Source: Salvator merianae (Eukaryota > Chordata > Lepidosauria > Squamata > Teiidae). From it: DNA of 64,000 nt. The stretch covers positions 43,897,487 through 43,961,486 of the forward strand of contig QVOM02000112.1 in assembly GCA_003586115.2 (NCBI GenBank), given 5' to 3'. Each line of letters opens with the position of its first letter. Position 1 is the stretch's first letter. This document shows positions 51,314-62,548 of this stretch, piece by piece. The notes under the pieces were generated by a model. It made no database searches and had not been told where the DNA came from. It saw only the letters and a list, made by a program, of their open reading frames with translations. The translations under genes and the position numbers were made by a program.

Positions 51314-51391
51314 ATTATTTTTCTGCAGGATTTGAAGTGCTCTATTGACATTGTTCAAGGCATGAACTCTTGTGGAGCCCTTTTCTTTTCC
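51314..51391 (-). CDS. DMD: Dystrophin exon 4 (CH1)
   Basis: This 78-nt, phase-0 exon encodes 26 residues equivalent to human 63-88. The core KGSTRVHALNNVNRALQIL is the CH1 helix that carries the conserved STRVHALNNVN motif of dystrophin and utrophin. The acceptor is ACATTTGCAG and the donor is the strong GTAAGT. The first codon is GGA (Gly), where human dystrophin and utrophin both have Pro. Later residues (NRALQILQKNN) mix dystrophin-like and utrophin-like states, but exons 5 to 8 decide for dystrophin. It is separated from exon 3 by 2755 bp and from exon 5 by 1803 bp. The open frame continues past both junctions by chance, so exon limits were set from the AG/GT sites and the family length. 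Confidence 0.96.
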
Positions 51392-52564
51392 CTGCAAATG
51401 TATATAATGATTACGAACATAAACAATACTCTGAATATTGTATTTATACAATTTTTATTAAGGAATCTGATTCTGAATTAAGCAGTTAACAATCCTTGGC
51501 TCATACATCCATTTCATCTTTTGATCTGTAACAGAGAATATTGTCATGTATTTATCTTGTAAAAATCCAGATATCTGAGGAAACATTTTGATGAGGGGAG
51601 AAAAAAAAAATATCCAAGTCCTTTCTGTTTAAAGCATGTAAGCCCAGCCAATTTTCAGTATGGGCAATTGGTAAATGAAGGTAATACAATTGAAAGACTG
51701 CTCAGACATGGTTAAAAAATAGGCAGACATGCAACATGTGAGTCACATGGCTGCAGATGCCACACACAGTCACAGAGATACCATAAGGAAGGGGGCAGAG
51801 TGTGGGATAACACTCTCTCTAAGAGTTTTGGCAGTAATTCCTACCTGCCTGTGGTAGGCTACATCTAGATGTCGCTTTCTTATTCTACTATATTCGGATA
51901 TCCCAGAATAAAGCATGGATAGATTCTAGATTCTAATGTAAGCAACATCTGGATGCAACTTTAGTCTGGGCATTAATGAGATACCATATACTAGCATAAT
52001 ATCAAAGCAGTTGGATGTGTATTTTGGGGTGTTAAGCATGCTGCACACCCATACAACGCCGCACTAGTGATGGGTTAGTGTGGCAGTCCACTGCCACTTC
52101 TACCGCCCATTTGATCATGGGCAAAGAAATGCTAGTGTCACTTTTAAAACGCCATGCTTAAACAAGCAAGAACGACATTTGACAATTAGGCAAACTACTG
52201 CTGCTATAGCTATCTGTGTACGCTTATACACACAAACTGATTTTACGAACAGAGGAACAAACAGATTGGATCTAGTCTAGTGTTTGAATTTGGAGTAAGA
52301 GTTCTTCTTATGATCAAAACTTATTTCAAGACTTAAAATATCCAAATAATATTGTCTTATTTGTGAAGTGGAGTTGACATATTCATAAATTTCAGTGTTC
52401 TGCTTTACATCAAAGTTTTGCACAGGTTATCCTGCACAAACATTTTGTTGCACCTTCTATTCATGTATAATAGCCTGGATCATCTCCAGTGAAACTGCCC
52501 CAGTTCAGGAAGGCTAGATATAATCTGGTTTGGAGAGTCTAGACAGGCCCAAATATTATTTATT

Positions 52565-52850
52565 TATTTTATTTACCTCTCACAGTAGTCTAATCTGGAG
52601 GTTACCGAAGCATGGACTGCTGTGGTAAAGTTATCCTCATTCAAGAAAGGCTAAAGCTGGTGAACCAATTGTGAATGGAGGTAGGCACTCCTGGGTATTA
52701 TTGTCACATGATCGCAAATGACAATGACAAATTCCCGAGCATCCCCAAATCATGCCCCTGTTCTTTCTGGGGCAAAACAACCTCATCCAGGATTAGGTGC
52801 TTTTAACACTTCATACTTCATGGACTTGGGACCCCATGGGAGAAATAACA
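52565..52850 (-). mobile_element. L2-like LINE fragment in intron 3
   Basis: After ATTTATTTATTTTATTTACC comes CAGTAGTCTAATCTGGAGG and AGCATGGACTGCTGTGG, then CTGGTGAACCAATTGTG and TCATCCAGGATTAGG. I recognise these from reptile LINE-derived repeats. Decayed, no frame. Confidence 0.45.
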
Positions 52851-53154
52851 CAAATGTAGAACCAACTGAAAGTATGAAGATACATGCTGGGAAAAAAATA
52901 ATCATCATCCACATTTCCATACAGGTGTCATGATGGCCAGATTTTCTTACACAATGTCTAGGCAGATGTTCTATTAAATAGGAAAGGTTTTTAAGAAAAC
53001 ACCAGTCATTTTTGTTACAGCTTAGTGATTTGAATAGCATGATCAGCCCATTAGCAAATTCAGATTCTTCTAATCAATGCAAATTCAAAACACTTCACAA
53101 TAAGAATTCAGATTTTTTGAGAGTGAAAGGCCTAAGTATACTAATAAAAGCTTC

Positions 53155-53310
53155 TCTAATGACATAGTGGTTAGACGCTCTAGCTTAGAACCAGGAGTCC
53201 CTCAGTTCAAATCCGCACGCTGCCTTGAAAGCTCAGTCACTGGGTCTCTTCAGCTATGGAGAAAAGACCCACACTGTCTTGTGAAAGGGGAAGATTAAGG
53301 AGGTAAGCCT
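53155..53310 (+). mobile_element. tRNA-derived SINE in intron 3
   Basis: An A-box-like TAGTGGTTAGA at about 53165 and a B-box-like GTTCAAATCC at 53205-53214 are correctly spaced for a tRNA-derived internal promoter. GCTCAGTCACTGGGTCTC follows. It lacks the paired stems of a functional tRNA. Confidence 0.65.
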
Positions 53311-54146
53311 TGACAGAAAATTCAGAATGGAGCCTCTAAGGCAAGGAATGCAACATCTGCAATGCAGAAAAATCTACTGGGAGGCATGGTCTCCTGTGGA
53401 ATGCCATGTCTACATGGACATAGCATTGGACCAGGCTTAGGCACAAAAATGGCACCATAGCCCACTCCAACAGAAAACTGCATGAAAGTGGTCTCTGAAG
53501 CATTTGCTGGCGGTAGACAAGCCAATGCTCACATGTGGGTGGCAGTCAGCACCTACACTAGTCTACTAGGTGTGAGGAGCCCAGTTCCATTTTGCTGGGC
53601 TCCCAAAAGTAGTGGAAGGCCTGTGCCGTTTCTGAGCACCTGAGTAAAAAAACTCCATCCAACAACTTCAGAGGCCAGAAACTTTCATTACTAGCCTTGA
53701 ACTTGGGACAGGATGGACTGTCTGAAATACGGACAATGCTTGGCATGGGTTGCTGGCCACTCCTCCAGCCTTGGGCCAATCACTCTGTATGGCTCAAGAT
53801 TGGGTCTGCATGCTACAAGATAATGTATACCGTGCAGATCTTGTCTAAGGTGGTTGGATGGACAACAGGTCAACTCTCTTGCAGGTATACTGCTCTGAAA
53901 CCATGTGGAATAGGGTGGATTAGAAATGTTAACAAATAAATAACATTCATTTATCACATGGCTTCTATATGTACTAAGTTATTTTTAATGAGGGACAACA
54001 GGCCTGTAGAATGATATTGTTTTTATGAAGTATTTTCTTTGCATTTGTATGACACCAAAGGGATCAACTTTATGAGATATTTAACAAAGGGATCAACTTT
54101 ATGAGTTATAACAAATAACTGAAGGATACACATATGTTGTACATAC

Positions 54147-54239
54147 AAGTTTTTGACCAGTAAGACCTTCCAGGAGATCCAGGAGTCTTCGTCCATCTTG
54201 GAAATCACTGAAGAGATCTTCTATTGGATATGTACCAAA
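54147..54239 (-). CDS. DMD: Dystrophin exon 3 (CH1 of the actin-binding domain)
   Basis: This 93-nt, phase-0 exon encodes 31 residues equivalent to human dystrophin 32-62. These form part of calponin-homology domain 1, which helps anchor cortical F-actin under the sarcolemma. The second half, [17 protein letters not shown], is identical to the human sequence I recall. The first half is unusual: it begins [14 protein letters not shown] where human has FGKQHIENLFSDLQ. The acceptor is a T-rich tract ending TTCTAG and the donor is GTATGT, both read on the minus strand. Exon 2, with the start of CH1 and actin-binding site 1, lies beyond the high-coordinate edge. Utrophin is less likely because its exon ends GLTGTSL. 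The gene identity is very secure. Whether the divergent block is real or a base error is open. Confidence 0.96.
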
Positions 54240-54345
54240 CTAGAATAAAAAAAGTGATATTTATTATAGTAGAGCATTTTGAATTGCATGGTAATTGCCT
54301 TTTATTCAGATAGGATGCAAGAGAAACATTTCCAGCTAGTTCTCA

Positions 54346-54790
54346 GGGTCTGTTTGCACTTACCTTATGGAGCAATCCAGGTTCTTCACTGGATCACTCC
54401 ATCCACATCCGGCTGCTGCCACAGCTCACTCAGAGTTGACCAACCCGTCCCTAGAGCTATCCATCTATAGATAACTAAAAAGCAGTGCACAGGCTGACCA
54501 GGAACATCTGGATTGCTCCTGGGATGGCAGATCCACACCCTCTTCTAGGTGAGGGGGCATGGCAGCCTGACTGTGACTGCACTGTCATTTGCAGCTGCCA
54601 GATCATCATGGCAATGACCAACAATGCACCAGTTGCCAGTTTGGACTTTGCCATGGGGATTCCAGCCAGGCATTCACACTACAAGTACGGCTGGCCAGGT
54701 ACAGGGCTAAACAGTACTTGTAGTGAAAATGGATGCAATTACATTCCAACCTTACTGGCCTGGTATGGTACAGTTTATGTGAAAAGGTCT
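54346..54790. mobile_element. GGGCC-ended foldback element (family A), just upstream of exon 3
   Basis: The left end is GGGTCTGTTTGCACTTACC and the right end is TATGTGAAAAGGTCT, imperfect inverted repeats. A 3-bp TCA occurs on each side, which is too short to be convincing. It lies 107 bp upstream of exon 3 in the direction of transcription. Confidence 0.55.
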
Positions 54791-56182
54791 TCAGTTTAAA
54801 TACATTTTTGATTGAATAGTTATTTTTGTTACTTAAATTTTACACAATCTACCTAGTAATGTCACTAAAGAATATATTAAGTCAAACACTCAGGAAGGAC
54901 AAATGCATGTCTAATAATTGTTGAAATTGTATTCTGCAGAACGTCATGGAGAAATTGATTGCAACAGAACATGCCTGCTGTTATGTTTGCATAATAAACC
55001 TCAAGTGGCATATGATTCTGGATTTTTCCCTTAAGTTTTGGTGCAGTAAATGCACATTTTATTGTAGGCTTCACTCTAAAAATACATAGTTTGGGTTAAA
55101 AGAATGGAAGTTAAAAAAGAAGAAGAAGATAAAATACAGTTATGACCTTCCTACATTGAAGACTTATCTGCTGCTTTGAAAGTGCATCTATTGTAATGAC
55201 ACTTGAAATTTGCATCAGGGGAGGACACACTGAAAATTCTGAAAGCAATTCAAGTGTGTTTGTTCTCCCAAAACACTGAATTAATTAGTGAGTGACTAAA
55301 GTAGCTTGTCTTGCTCTGCCCCCACCCCTCCCCATTGTAAATGCTTTCCTCAAACAGCTAATGATGGGCCACTGGAACCTGTCTGTCTTATAGGTTTGTT
55401 TCTGCTTAGAGCTAAGAAAGCTCACCTACCAAAAACAAGCAGTTTTGCACAAAAATGCATAGATCTTTCCCCATGCATTTGCACAGGAAAGGAAAACAAA
55501 ACAAAGCAAAGCAAGTGTAGCTATGTAACATCACAAATTCATGTACTTTTCCTGCACAAAAGTACAAACTATTGCCATCTACAAATAGCAACTAGAATTA
55601 TCCTGAGCAGATTGGTTGATGGAACTGTGCAAAAAAAGAAAAGAAACAGAATTGAAATAGAAATCTGGAAATGCCTCTTCACTCTTGCCAAGAAGACCTA
55701 TGCAAGTCTCTGGAAATCCTCATTTTCAATCCCAACATGAAAATGAAATGGATGAAGGTAAGTGACCTTAAACCACGCTGCAAAAAATTTAGATTACAAG
55801 GGCTGTTTCCCACATTTCCCATAAAATCTCTCATTTATGTGTGATTTTTACGACAGTAGAAACTCTTCAAATCTGCTTTAAATCTGGGTTTAGTGAGGCC
55901 CTTAGACTTCCCTGTCCATTCCTAATAGTAAACTAAAATGATGAACTTATTTATTGAATTTGTTTGTCTTTATGATCTATTGCCATCTATTGGACTCTAA
56001 ATAACTGATATCACAGATGGCCGCTGGTGGTCTCTTGTCCTTCTCAATGACAGATTCCCTCCATTTCAGCACTTTATCATGTCTTTTTGGCCAATAAATG
56101 AAACCTGCAAAAGCCTTAATTCACAAAGTTTAAAAATGAAAGTATTTTGCAAATTGTGTCAGTCTGTTGGTTAGCTCTCAAT

Positions 56183-56760
56183 GGGTGTTTTCGCACTTAC
56201 TAGAGGAGAACATTCTAATTAGCAGGCTTCAGGCCAGTGAAGATGGAGTCTGTTGAGTGCTATACGCACTTGCCAGCCAGGGAAATGACTCCAAGCTGAC
56301 CAGCAGAGTGAGCAGTGCAGATGGGAATCCGCTAGGCAGGAAGTGCGGTAACGAGTCATAGAGGCACAGATGCGAAGACAGAGCTAGTAATCCGAACCAT
56401 AGAGCTACTGCTGCGAAGTTAGAGGAGCTCCTTTCGAAGCTGTCTTTTAAATGGCAGCCAGGGTGTGAAGCCCAAAGGGCAAACTGGGTTGCAAACCCAA
56501 ACTGGGTTGCAACAGAACACCAGCCCCTCCCCGCCGCCATTTCGAGCCAGGAATCAATGCGAAAGCAACTTCCCCAATCTGCGCTAGCTCTCACAGGTCT
56601 GAATCAAGACAGATAATTACTTGTCTAGCCTTCCCCAGCTTCAGGTACGTATGAGGCTTGGCTCAGTGAAAATCGGGAATGCTGCGTGCACGCGCGTGTG
56701 CGAATGCTCCATTCTAGCAAGTGGACAAGAACGGTCTGCTGCAGAAGTGCGAAAAGGGCC
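56183..56760. mobile_element. CpG-rich foldback element with GGGCC-type ends
   Basis: The left end is GGGTGTTTTCGCACTTACT and the right end is CAGAAGTGCGAAAAGGGCC. AAT flanks both sides. The interior is GC-rich with many CpGs (for example TGCACGCGCGTGTGCG) and contains a short direct repeat AAACTGGGTTGCA. It yields a 121-codon minus-strand open frame with no recognisable product. The retained CpGs suggest it is young. Confidence 0.6.
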
Positions 56761-58259
56761 AATATGTCATAATCTTGGATGGTTCAGCATATCATAAACA
56801 CAGGTAATTCCCTTAACTTCTTATATCAGTCTGGCATGCATACTGCTGCTGCAGCATGCCAGGATTTTTTTTATTATTTTTTTTTTAATGAGGAGAAAAA
56901 GGCTGATGTCATAAAAGAAAAAGAAAGATAAAAATAAAAATAAAAATAAAGAAGCCACAGTGCAGCACAGGGATAAGATTAAGCACCTTATCTCCAAGTC
57001 ACTTCTATGCTAATCATATGCCTTATTGAAATCTTCTCACTCTAACAAAGGTTTTGAAACCTGCCTGAATCTATAATATTTCTTCAGGCCCTTCAAAATG
57101 TCTTCCATTTTCTTTCTAACCTTATAGTTATTTTTCTTCATTTAAAGTATTGGTTAAAATGGATTCTTCGGAGGTGTGTATTATAAAAGTATATCAGAGG
57201 TTAATTTTCAGGGAGAAAAATAAACAGAGCACGGAATTATCTTTAGCCAGACATTTTAATTATAACTGAGTTCTAAGTAAATCTGTAAAAGAAAAGAAAA
57301 GATTTTGAGGAGCTTGAAAGGCAACCTTCTATTAATCATCAACTAAATATTACATAAGGTTCCTTATGCTGCTGCCACACATTCTAACCTGAAGAAGAGC
57401 TTGCTATTTGTCTGGCAGTGAGGTAATTAAGTCGCCTTTCAGGAAGAGATTGAATGTCTTCAGTGGATCGACATTGCAATAAGTCTTTGAAAACAAAGGG
57501 TTGGGAGAGATGGAAAAGAAGTATGTTACTTTTTCAAGGTCATTGGAAAAGTGTGCTTGAAGATGTGAGAAGCTTTGGGAAGAACAAACCAATATGTTAT
57601 AATGCCATTTGAACTCTAGATGCATACAATGACAGCTTTTATTTGCAATTGCCTTCAATAAAATAAACACAGTTGCATTGTTCATTCCCTACCTTGTAAT
57701 ACAGAGTTTAGTTTGCCACTGCAGATATTTAAATAAGGGCAATACTTTACATTTTTTCAATAACGCTTCACTACTTCAGGTATACTGTGCAAGGCTGCAA
57801 TCAGGTTTTGCTCTCCCTATCTGCATCAAGTAAAAAAACCCAAAAACAAAAAACCAGGGTGATGACAGAGCCTAGATGATATATTGCCAAAAAAAAGAAA
57901 AGAAAAAGAAACACCATAATTTTGTCCATTCTATATTTTGTTTTTATTACTATAATGTACCCTTTGGGTATAGGGTGGGATAAAAATGCAAATAAAGGAT
58001 AAGAAAGATTACAGATCTGAATAAAACTTGAAAGTGATTGTTTGAAAGTAACCACAATTGAAGCAAATAACTCCAACTGAAACAAGAACATATATTATGG
58101 ATGTGAAATGGGTTCCTATTTCTTCCTTCTTATTCTCTTCCTATGGTACCAGGGCTGTAATCTGAGTAGCTCCTCAAACACAGGACAACTTCTAATAGAG
58201 GATTTATGCAACACAAAGCCAAGTGCTTTAATGATCCATCTGGGCTAAACAGGCACTGT

Positions 58260-58840
58260 GGGCCTGTTCGCACTTAGCAAGTGGTATGTTTCAGGACGCA
58301 TGCTAGAATGCAGGATCTGCACTTGCAAACAGCCCCAGCTGACCCAAAATCTACCAAAGCCCACCTGATGCTTACCTGAATCCAACCAGCTGTGGTCAAC
58401 TAATTTGTAGTCTCCAACCCGACCTGCACGATCAGATGAGGATCAGGGAAGGTGCGTTTGCACCATTTCTGGGTTCAAAATGGTGGCGGGGCGGGGCCGG
58501 CAGGGCTGCGCAGGCGCAGTCTGCTGGTTTGCACCCTGGTTCAGACCTTGGAGTCCGGACCCTGGCAGCCTTTTCGGACACAGGTTCGAGCACAGACCCT
58601 CTGGGTTCAAACACAGACCCTCTAAGTTCGAACACAGACCCTCTAGGTTTGAACACAAACCCTCTAGGTTCAAACACAGTTACTGAACTAGTACGCTCCC
58701 ATTCGCACTGTGTCCAGCGCTGGTCGGCTTGCGGAGTGTTCCAGCACTGACAGGTGCAAAGACCTCTCTCTGTACCTGAACCCTACTGGCCCGAACAGTG
58801 CTAGTTATACTGTTATACCATTGTAAATGTGAACAGGCCC
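58260..58840. mobile_element. GGGCC-ended element carrying a minisatellite
   Basis: The left end is GGGCCTGTTCGCACTT and the right end is AATGTGAACAGGCCC, good inverted repeats. The interior is GC- and CpG-rich and includes a 21-bp tandem repeat. There is no transposase. Several overlapping open frames on both strands come from the minisatellite. Confidence 0.65.
58582..58679. repeat. 21-bp minisatellite, about 4.7 copies
   Basis: Units at 58582, 58603, 58624 and 58645, then a partial at 58666, follow the pattern RRGTTCRAACACAGACCCTCT. Because 21 is divisible by three, every frame stays open, giving heptad-like peptides such as FEPRGSV on the minus strand. Confidence 0.95.
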
Positions 58841-58944
58841 AATGTTGTTGTTGCCTATGTGTATGTGTGTTCAAACTACCATTTCAAATACTGTCATAAA
58901 AGGAACAGAAATGGGTAAAGCAAAATTTGCTTTGAATACATAAA

Positions 58945-59650
58945 GGGCCTGTTCGCACTTTCCACGTTAGAATGGGCTAATTAGCCCATTCTAGCGTGGA
59001 ACTGACCCCATCGTGCAGACACCGTCTGCATGATGGGGCCTGAAAACAGACCCAAAGCTGGATAATGGCGTTCGCCAGTGCGAACGCCATTATCCATCTC
59101 TGATGCTCGCCATAGTGACCGGGAGGCCTGCACGGTGATGACGCCATCATAGCGCGCCGTGCGGGCCTCCCGGTCGCCATGGCAGTGGCCTGATGCTTTG
59201 TAGGCTGCTGCCGCAGCGACCGCCTTTCGTGCCAGCGATCGGGCACCGGAACGCCAGACAGGGTGCATCGCGGTCTCATCCAGCGTCCCTGGCCCGATCG
59301 CGGCGGCGTGGGCTTGATTGGGGCCTCATACTGGCCCATTCAGGCCCGCGTGAAGGGGTAGACTCCATTGCCCATCATGCATTGCGTGATCACATGATCA
59401 TGCAATGCATGATGGGCGGGTTGATCGCCCAGAAGATGGCTGCTGCCGTGGACAAGGAGGTAAGTGCAAACGAATCCTCACCTGAAGCTCACTTTAAGCT
59501 TCAGGTGAGGATTCGGACAGCTTTTTTCTTGTCCGGGCGCTAGTAAGGATCGGCAGCGGATGAAGTCCGCTGCCGGTTTGCTACGGCCGTCCTCTCGTGT
59601 GAATGCACTTGTCTAGCAAGCATCCTTGATACTTCATCCTAACTTAGGCC
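58945..59650. mobile_element. GGGCC-ended foldback element built of successive palindromes
   Basis: The left end is GGGCCTGTTCGCACTT; the right end is eroded (TTAGGCC) but is preceded by GCATCCTTGATACTT, as in the copy ending at 62289. In between lie seven local hairpins: 58961-59000, 59006-59038, 59059-59096, 59109-59183, 59371-59416, 59471-59515 and 59551-59575. A looser pair, GCGATCGGGC / GCCCGATCGC, spans 59235-59301. It is CpG-rich and non-coding. Confidence 0.75.
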
Positions 59651-61784
59651 ACTGAACTATCCAACCAAGTACTAATTACTTGTATTTGTGGAGCTCCCAA
59701 TCTTTGTCAGACCTGTTCCCTGAGATATTTAACTTAGGGCATGTTCAGACATACTTAATAAGATGCCCTCTGGGTGAATTTGAGGCTGTAAGGGCAGACA
59801 TAAAATCCCTAAAATTACCCCATTCTGAATCATGGGAATGGCTGCCCTTTCCTCATATGAGGAAAATGACATTGAGAGTGATTCTTTCTTTCAGTTGCAG
59901 CGAGTGAGGCTTCATAAGCACAGAGGAGGGAAATGTAGTCTATCACAGCATGGGAACAAATGTTGTTAGTAAGCGATCAATCAGGGCCATGGAAAGTGGG
60001 GCAGGTGAGCAGCACTTATTGTCAGGAAGACTTTGCCGGACTTCAAAGTAAAAGAAGAACAACATGTGGAAACATGAGGTGGGCTTATTGGTTTATCTGT
60101 TTGAATACTTGTTTGTGTGTGTGTGTGCATCTATAGAAGGAATATGTTTTATAAAAGGGGTGACTGAAAAAAGTCCTGTCTGATCGCGCCCCTAGGTATA
60201 CATGGAATCAAACAGATCACTTTTTTATATTCAAAGCAAGTGTTCCTGTATCTGTCCCTGTAGTTTTCATTTTTGTAGCATGCTTCTATCCCTGAAAAGA
60301 AAAAGTCTTTGATAGAAGCAAACAATACTGACACAGGGTGAGATAGCACAGGGAGACTAACTTTTACTAGTAAGGCAAAGGAAGAAGATGAGAAATGATG
60401 GAAGAAACTGATGTGTGAAAACCACAACAAAGCTCAAATATATCAAAGCAAAGTCTTTGAAATAAGTTTCTTTCTCCTAGAATAAACCCCTTGATTTAAA
60501 CAGAACACAGGGCTTCAGTATCCCACCACAATAAGGTAAACACCGCTGTAATACAATCTTCTTTTAACTGAATAAAGGTCAAATCGCAGTCACTTTTGTT
60601 GCTTTCACTGATGTGGCTGGTGGCTGTGATTCCTAATCTTTACATGATACAGGGAGAGCAGGCAGGAAAAAAAAAGGAAGCTTTTCACCCAAATGCTTTA
60701 AAAGGAAAGCTGAAAAGATGCAACAAACAGGAGATAAGATGCCTGATAGAGATGAAATTAAACCTTAAATTCTCCTGCAGATTGAGGGAAATGTGAACTC
60801 TGCTTTGAGAACTCTGAGAAAATTGCTATACCTCACAAAGAAATGTGCAAATTCCCTATGAGACAAGCAATAAAGAGGGCTTTGCAAGCAATTCTAGAGT
60901 GAGGTGAGAGATGAGAAGAAAGATAAAACCAGTTGTTATTGTGACAATGTTTGAACTGAAAGGTATCCCAAACTGCATTCGCATGGGACAGCAAACTTAC
61001 ATTCTTGACTGAAAGAACCTTACTGTGCATAAACTGCTTGTATTCCACTTCATTTTTCCACCAGAGTTAGTGGATAAACAAAGCAGGAAAAGCATAGTTG
61101 GGCCTTACATCAAAATATAGAATTATAGTTTGTTTCATTGTAACAAACTCACCAACTTTAAACCATAATTTGTTGGTGATGCATAGGTAATTGGCTTGTT
61201 ATGGAAGAACAAACTAAAGTTTTAGATTTGGAAATAATTATTAAGCTATCTTATTTGAGGTTTGTTTTCTCCATTGTGCCAGTGAATTGGAAACAAATGG
61301 GCTGCATGTAACAATAAATAGCTTGGAGACATGAAGGTTTAGTAGACCTTGATTTTACATTTTGAGCAGTCAACTGTACTAAAAGCCACAGAACTGAACA
61401 TGATGCTTTGTGGATCAAACAGCAGCTCACTGGAAATAGGACAGAAAATAACATAAAACAAGGCTGGCACACAGCTCCTGAAATAGGAGGCCAGATGGCA
61501 TCAGATAGCCAGGACAGAGGTACAACTGCATCCCTCAGTGTAGGAAATTACACCTTCTCTTTGCATTAGGCTACTACTCTTTTGCTGCACTTTTGCTTTC
61601 TGACTTCTCCTTGTCTATCAGTTCAGCTTACTTCTCCACTTTAGCACTTGGGACCATTATTAGTGATATTCTAGTTCTCATAAATAAGAAGACATGATGA
61701 AAATCCAGTGGAGGAAGTGGTAGAAAGGGGGAGGGCAAAGCCAAAAATGAGGGAGAATTGTCTTTTTTCATATAGTCCCCACTC

Positions 61785-62289
61785 TTACTGCTGCTGATTG
61801 GGGCACTGCGCGGCCCAGTAGCATAGGCCCAATGGCACTACCACACGGGGCCCACTGCATGGGCCTCCTGGTCGCCATGGCAGCAGCCTGATGCTTACTG
61901 GTCGCTGTGGCGGCGACCGTCCAGCCCGTGCCCAATCATGCCCCGGAATGCCGGATGGGTGCAGCGCAGCCCCATCCATCATTGTAGGCCCAATTGGCTC
62001 ATCACGGTCCCAACTGGCATGTTGCACGGGCCTAGGCCCCATTGCCCCATCATGTATGCATGATCACGTGATCACGCATGTGTGCTGGGCATATCACCCA
62101 CAAGCTGGCCACCGTGGTGCTCACTTTGAGCTTCAGGTAAGGTTCCAGACTGCTAATTACTGCACCAGTGGTGGTAGTGATCAGGAGCAGATGAAGCCTG
62201 CTCCTGGCCACTCGGGCCTCCACCAATTGCAGACACACTTGGATAGCAAGCATGCCTGATACTTGCTAGGTCAAAGTGTGAACAGGCCC
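61785..62289. mobile_element. GGGCC-ended foldback element (family A), 5' eroded
   Basis: GGGCCTCCTGGTCGCCATGG and AGCCTGATGCTTACTGGTCG correspond to 59164-59210, and ATCACGTGATCACGCAT to the palindrome at 59371. The right end is AAGTGTGAACAGGCCC. The left terminus is not seen. It has more decayed palindromes than the 58945 copy, so it is probably older. Confidence 0.6.
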
Positions 62290-62486
62290 ACCATTGAATT
62301 TAAAACGGAATGGAACAGGAAAAACAGGCTTTTGACAATTGAAGTTGTTCTGAGTTTGTGTCAGCCAGTGAACCCAGTGATCCTCTGAGCAGCCACAGTG
62401 ATGATTTTTCCAGTCTGCATGCATTGTTGGTGAATCTCATGCTGACCTTTAAGAAAAACTCCATGACATATGATCTAATCTTACAG

Positions 62487-62548
62487 AAGAAAAAAAGAAA
62501 GGGAGGGAGGGAGGGAGGGAGGGAGGGAAGGGAGGGAAGGGAAGGAAA
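62487..62548. repeat. (GGGA)n microsatellite
   Basis: An AAAGAAA lead is followed by about seven GGGA units and then GGGAAGG variants. Confidence 0.95.

Larger units (their letters stand above)
51392..54146 (-). other. DMD intron 3 (2,755 bp)
   Basis: This intron lies between exons 3 and 4. It carries an L2-like LINE fragment (about 52565-52850), a tRNA-derived SINE (about 53155-53310) and degenerate foldback material from about 53330 to 53900. A partial direct repeat (ACATCTAGATG / ACATCTGGATG) lies at about 51868-51958. Nothing else is recognised. Confidence 0.85.

Noticed and set aside
53165..53214. tRNA gene
   Set aside because: A-box and B-box-like motifs are present but no acceptor or anticodon stems pair; it is a tRNA-derived SINE.
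4447..54239. Utrophin (UTRN) instead of dystrophin
   Set aside because: Exon sizes fit both paralogues, but NIGSTD (not NIGGTD), NIMAG, VVCQQSA and [21 protein letters not shown] side residues match dystrophin. The few utrophin-like residues (NRALQ, W-S-I-I) are single changes.
55306..55740. 144-codon open frame on the plus strand
   Set aside because: It begins at TTG, has no recognisable motif, and is within what chance allows in 64 kb of AT-rich sequence.
58432..58750. Overlapping open frames on both strands with heptad-like repeats
   Set aside because: They result from a 21-bp minisatellite, whose period keeps every frame open; no protein is implied.
58945..59420. CpG island or alternative DMD promoter in intron 2
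   Set aside because: The CpG-rich block coincides exactly with a foldback element and its modules recur in other copies; no TATA, initiator or exon with donor site was found nearby.
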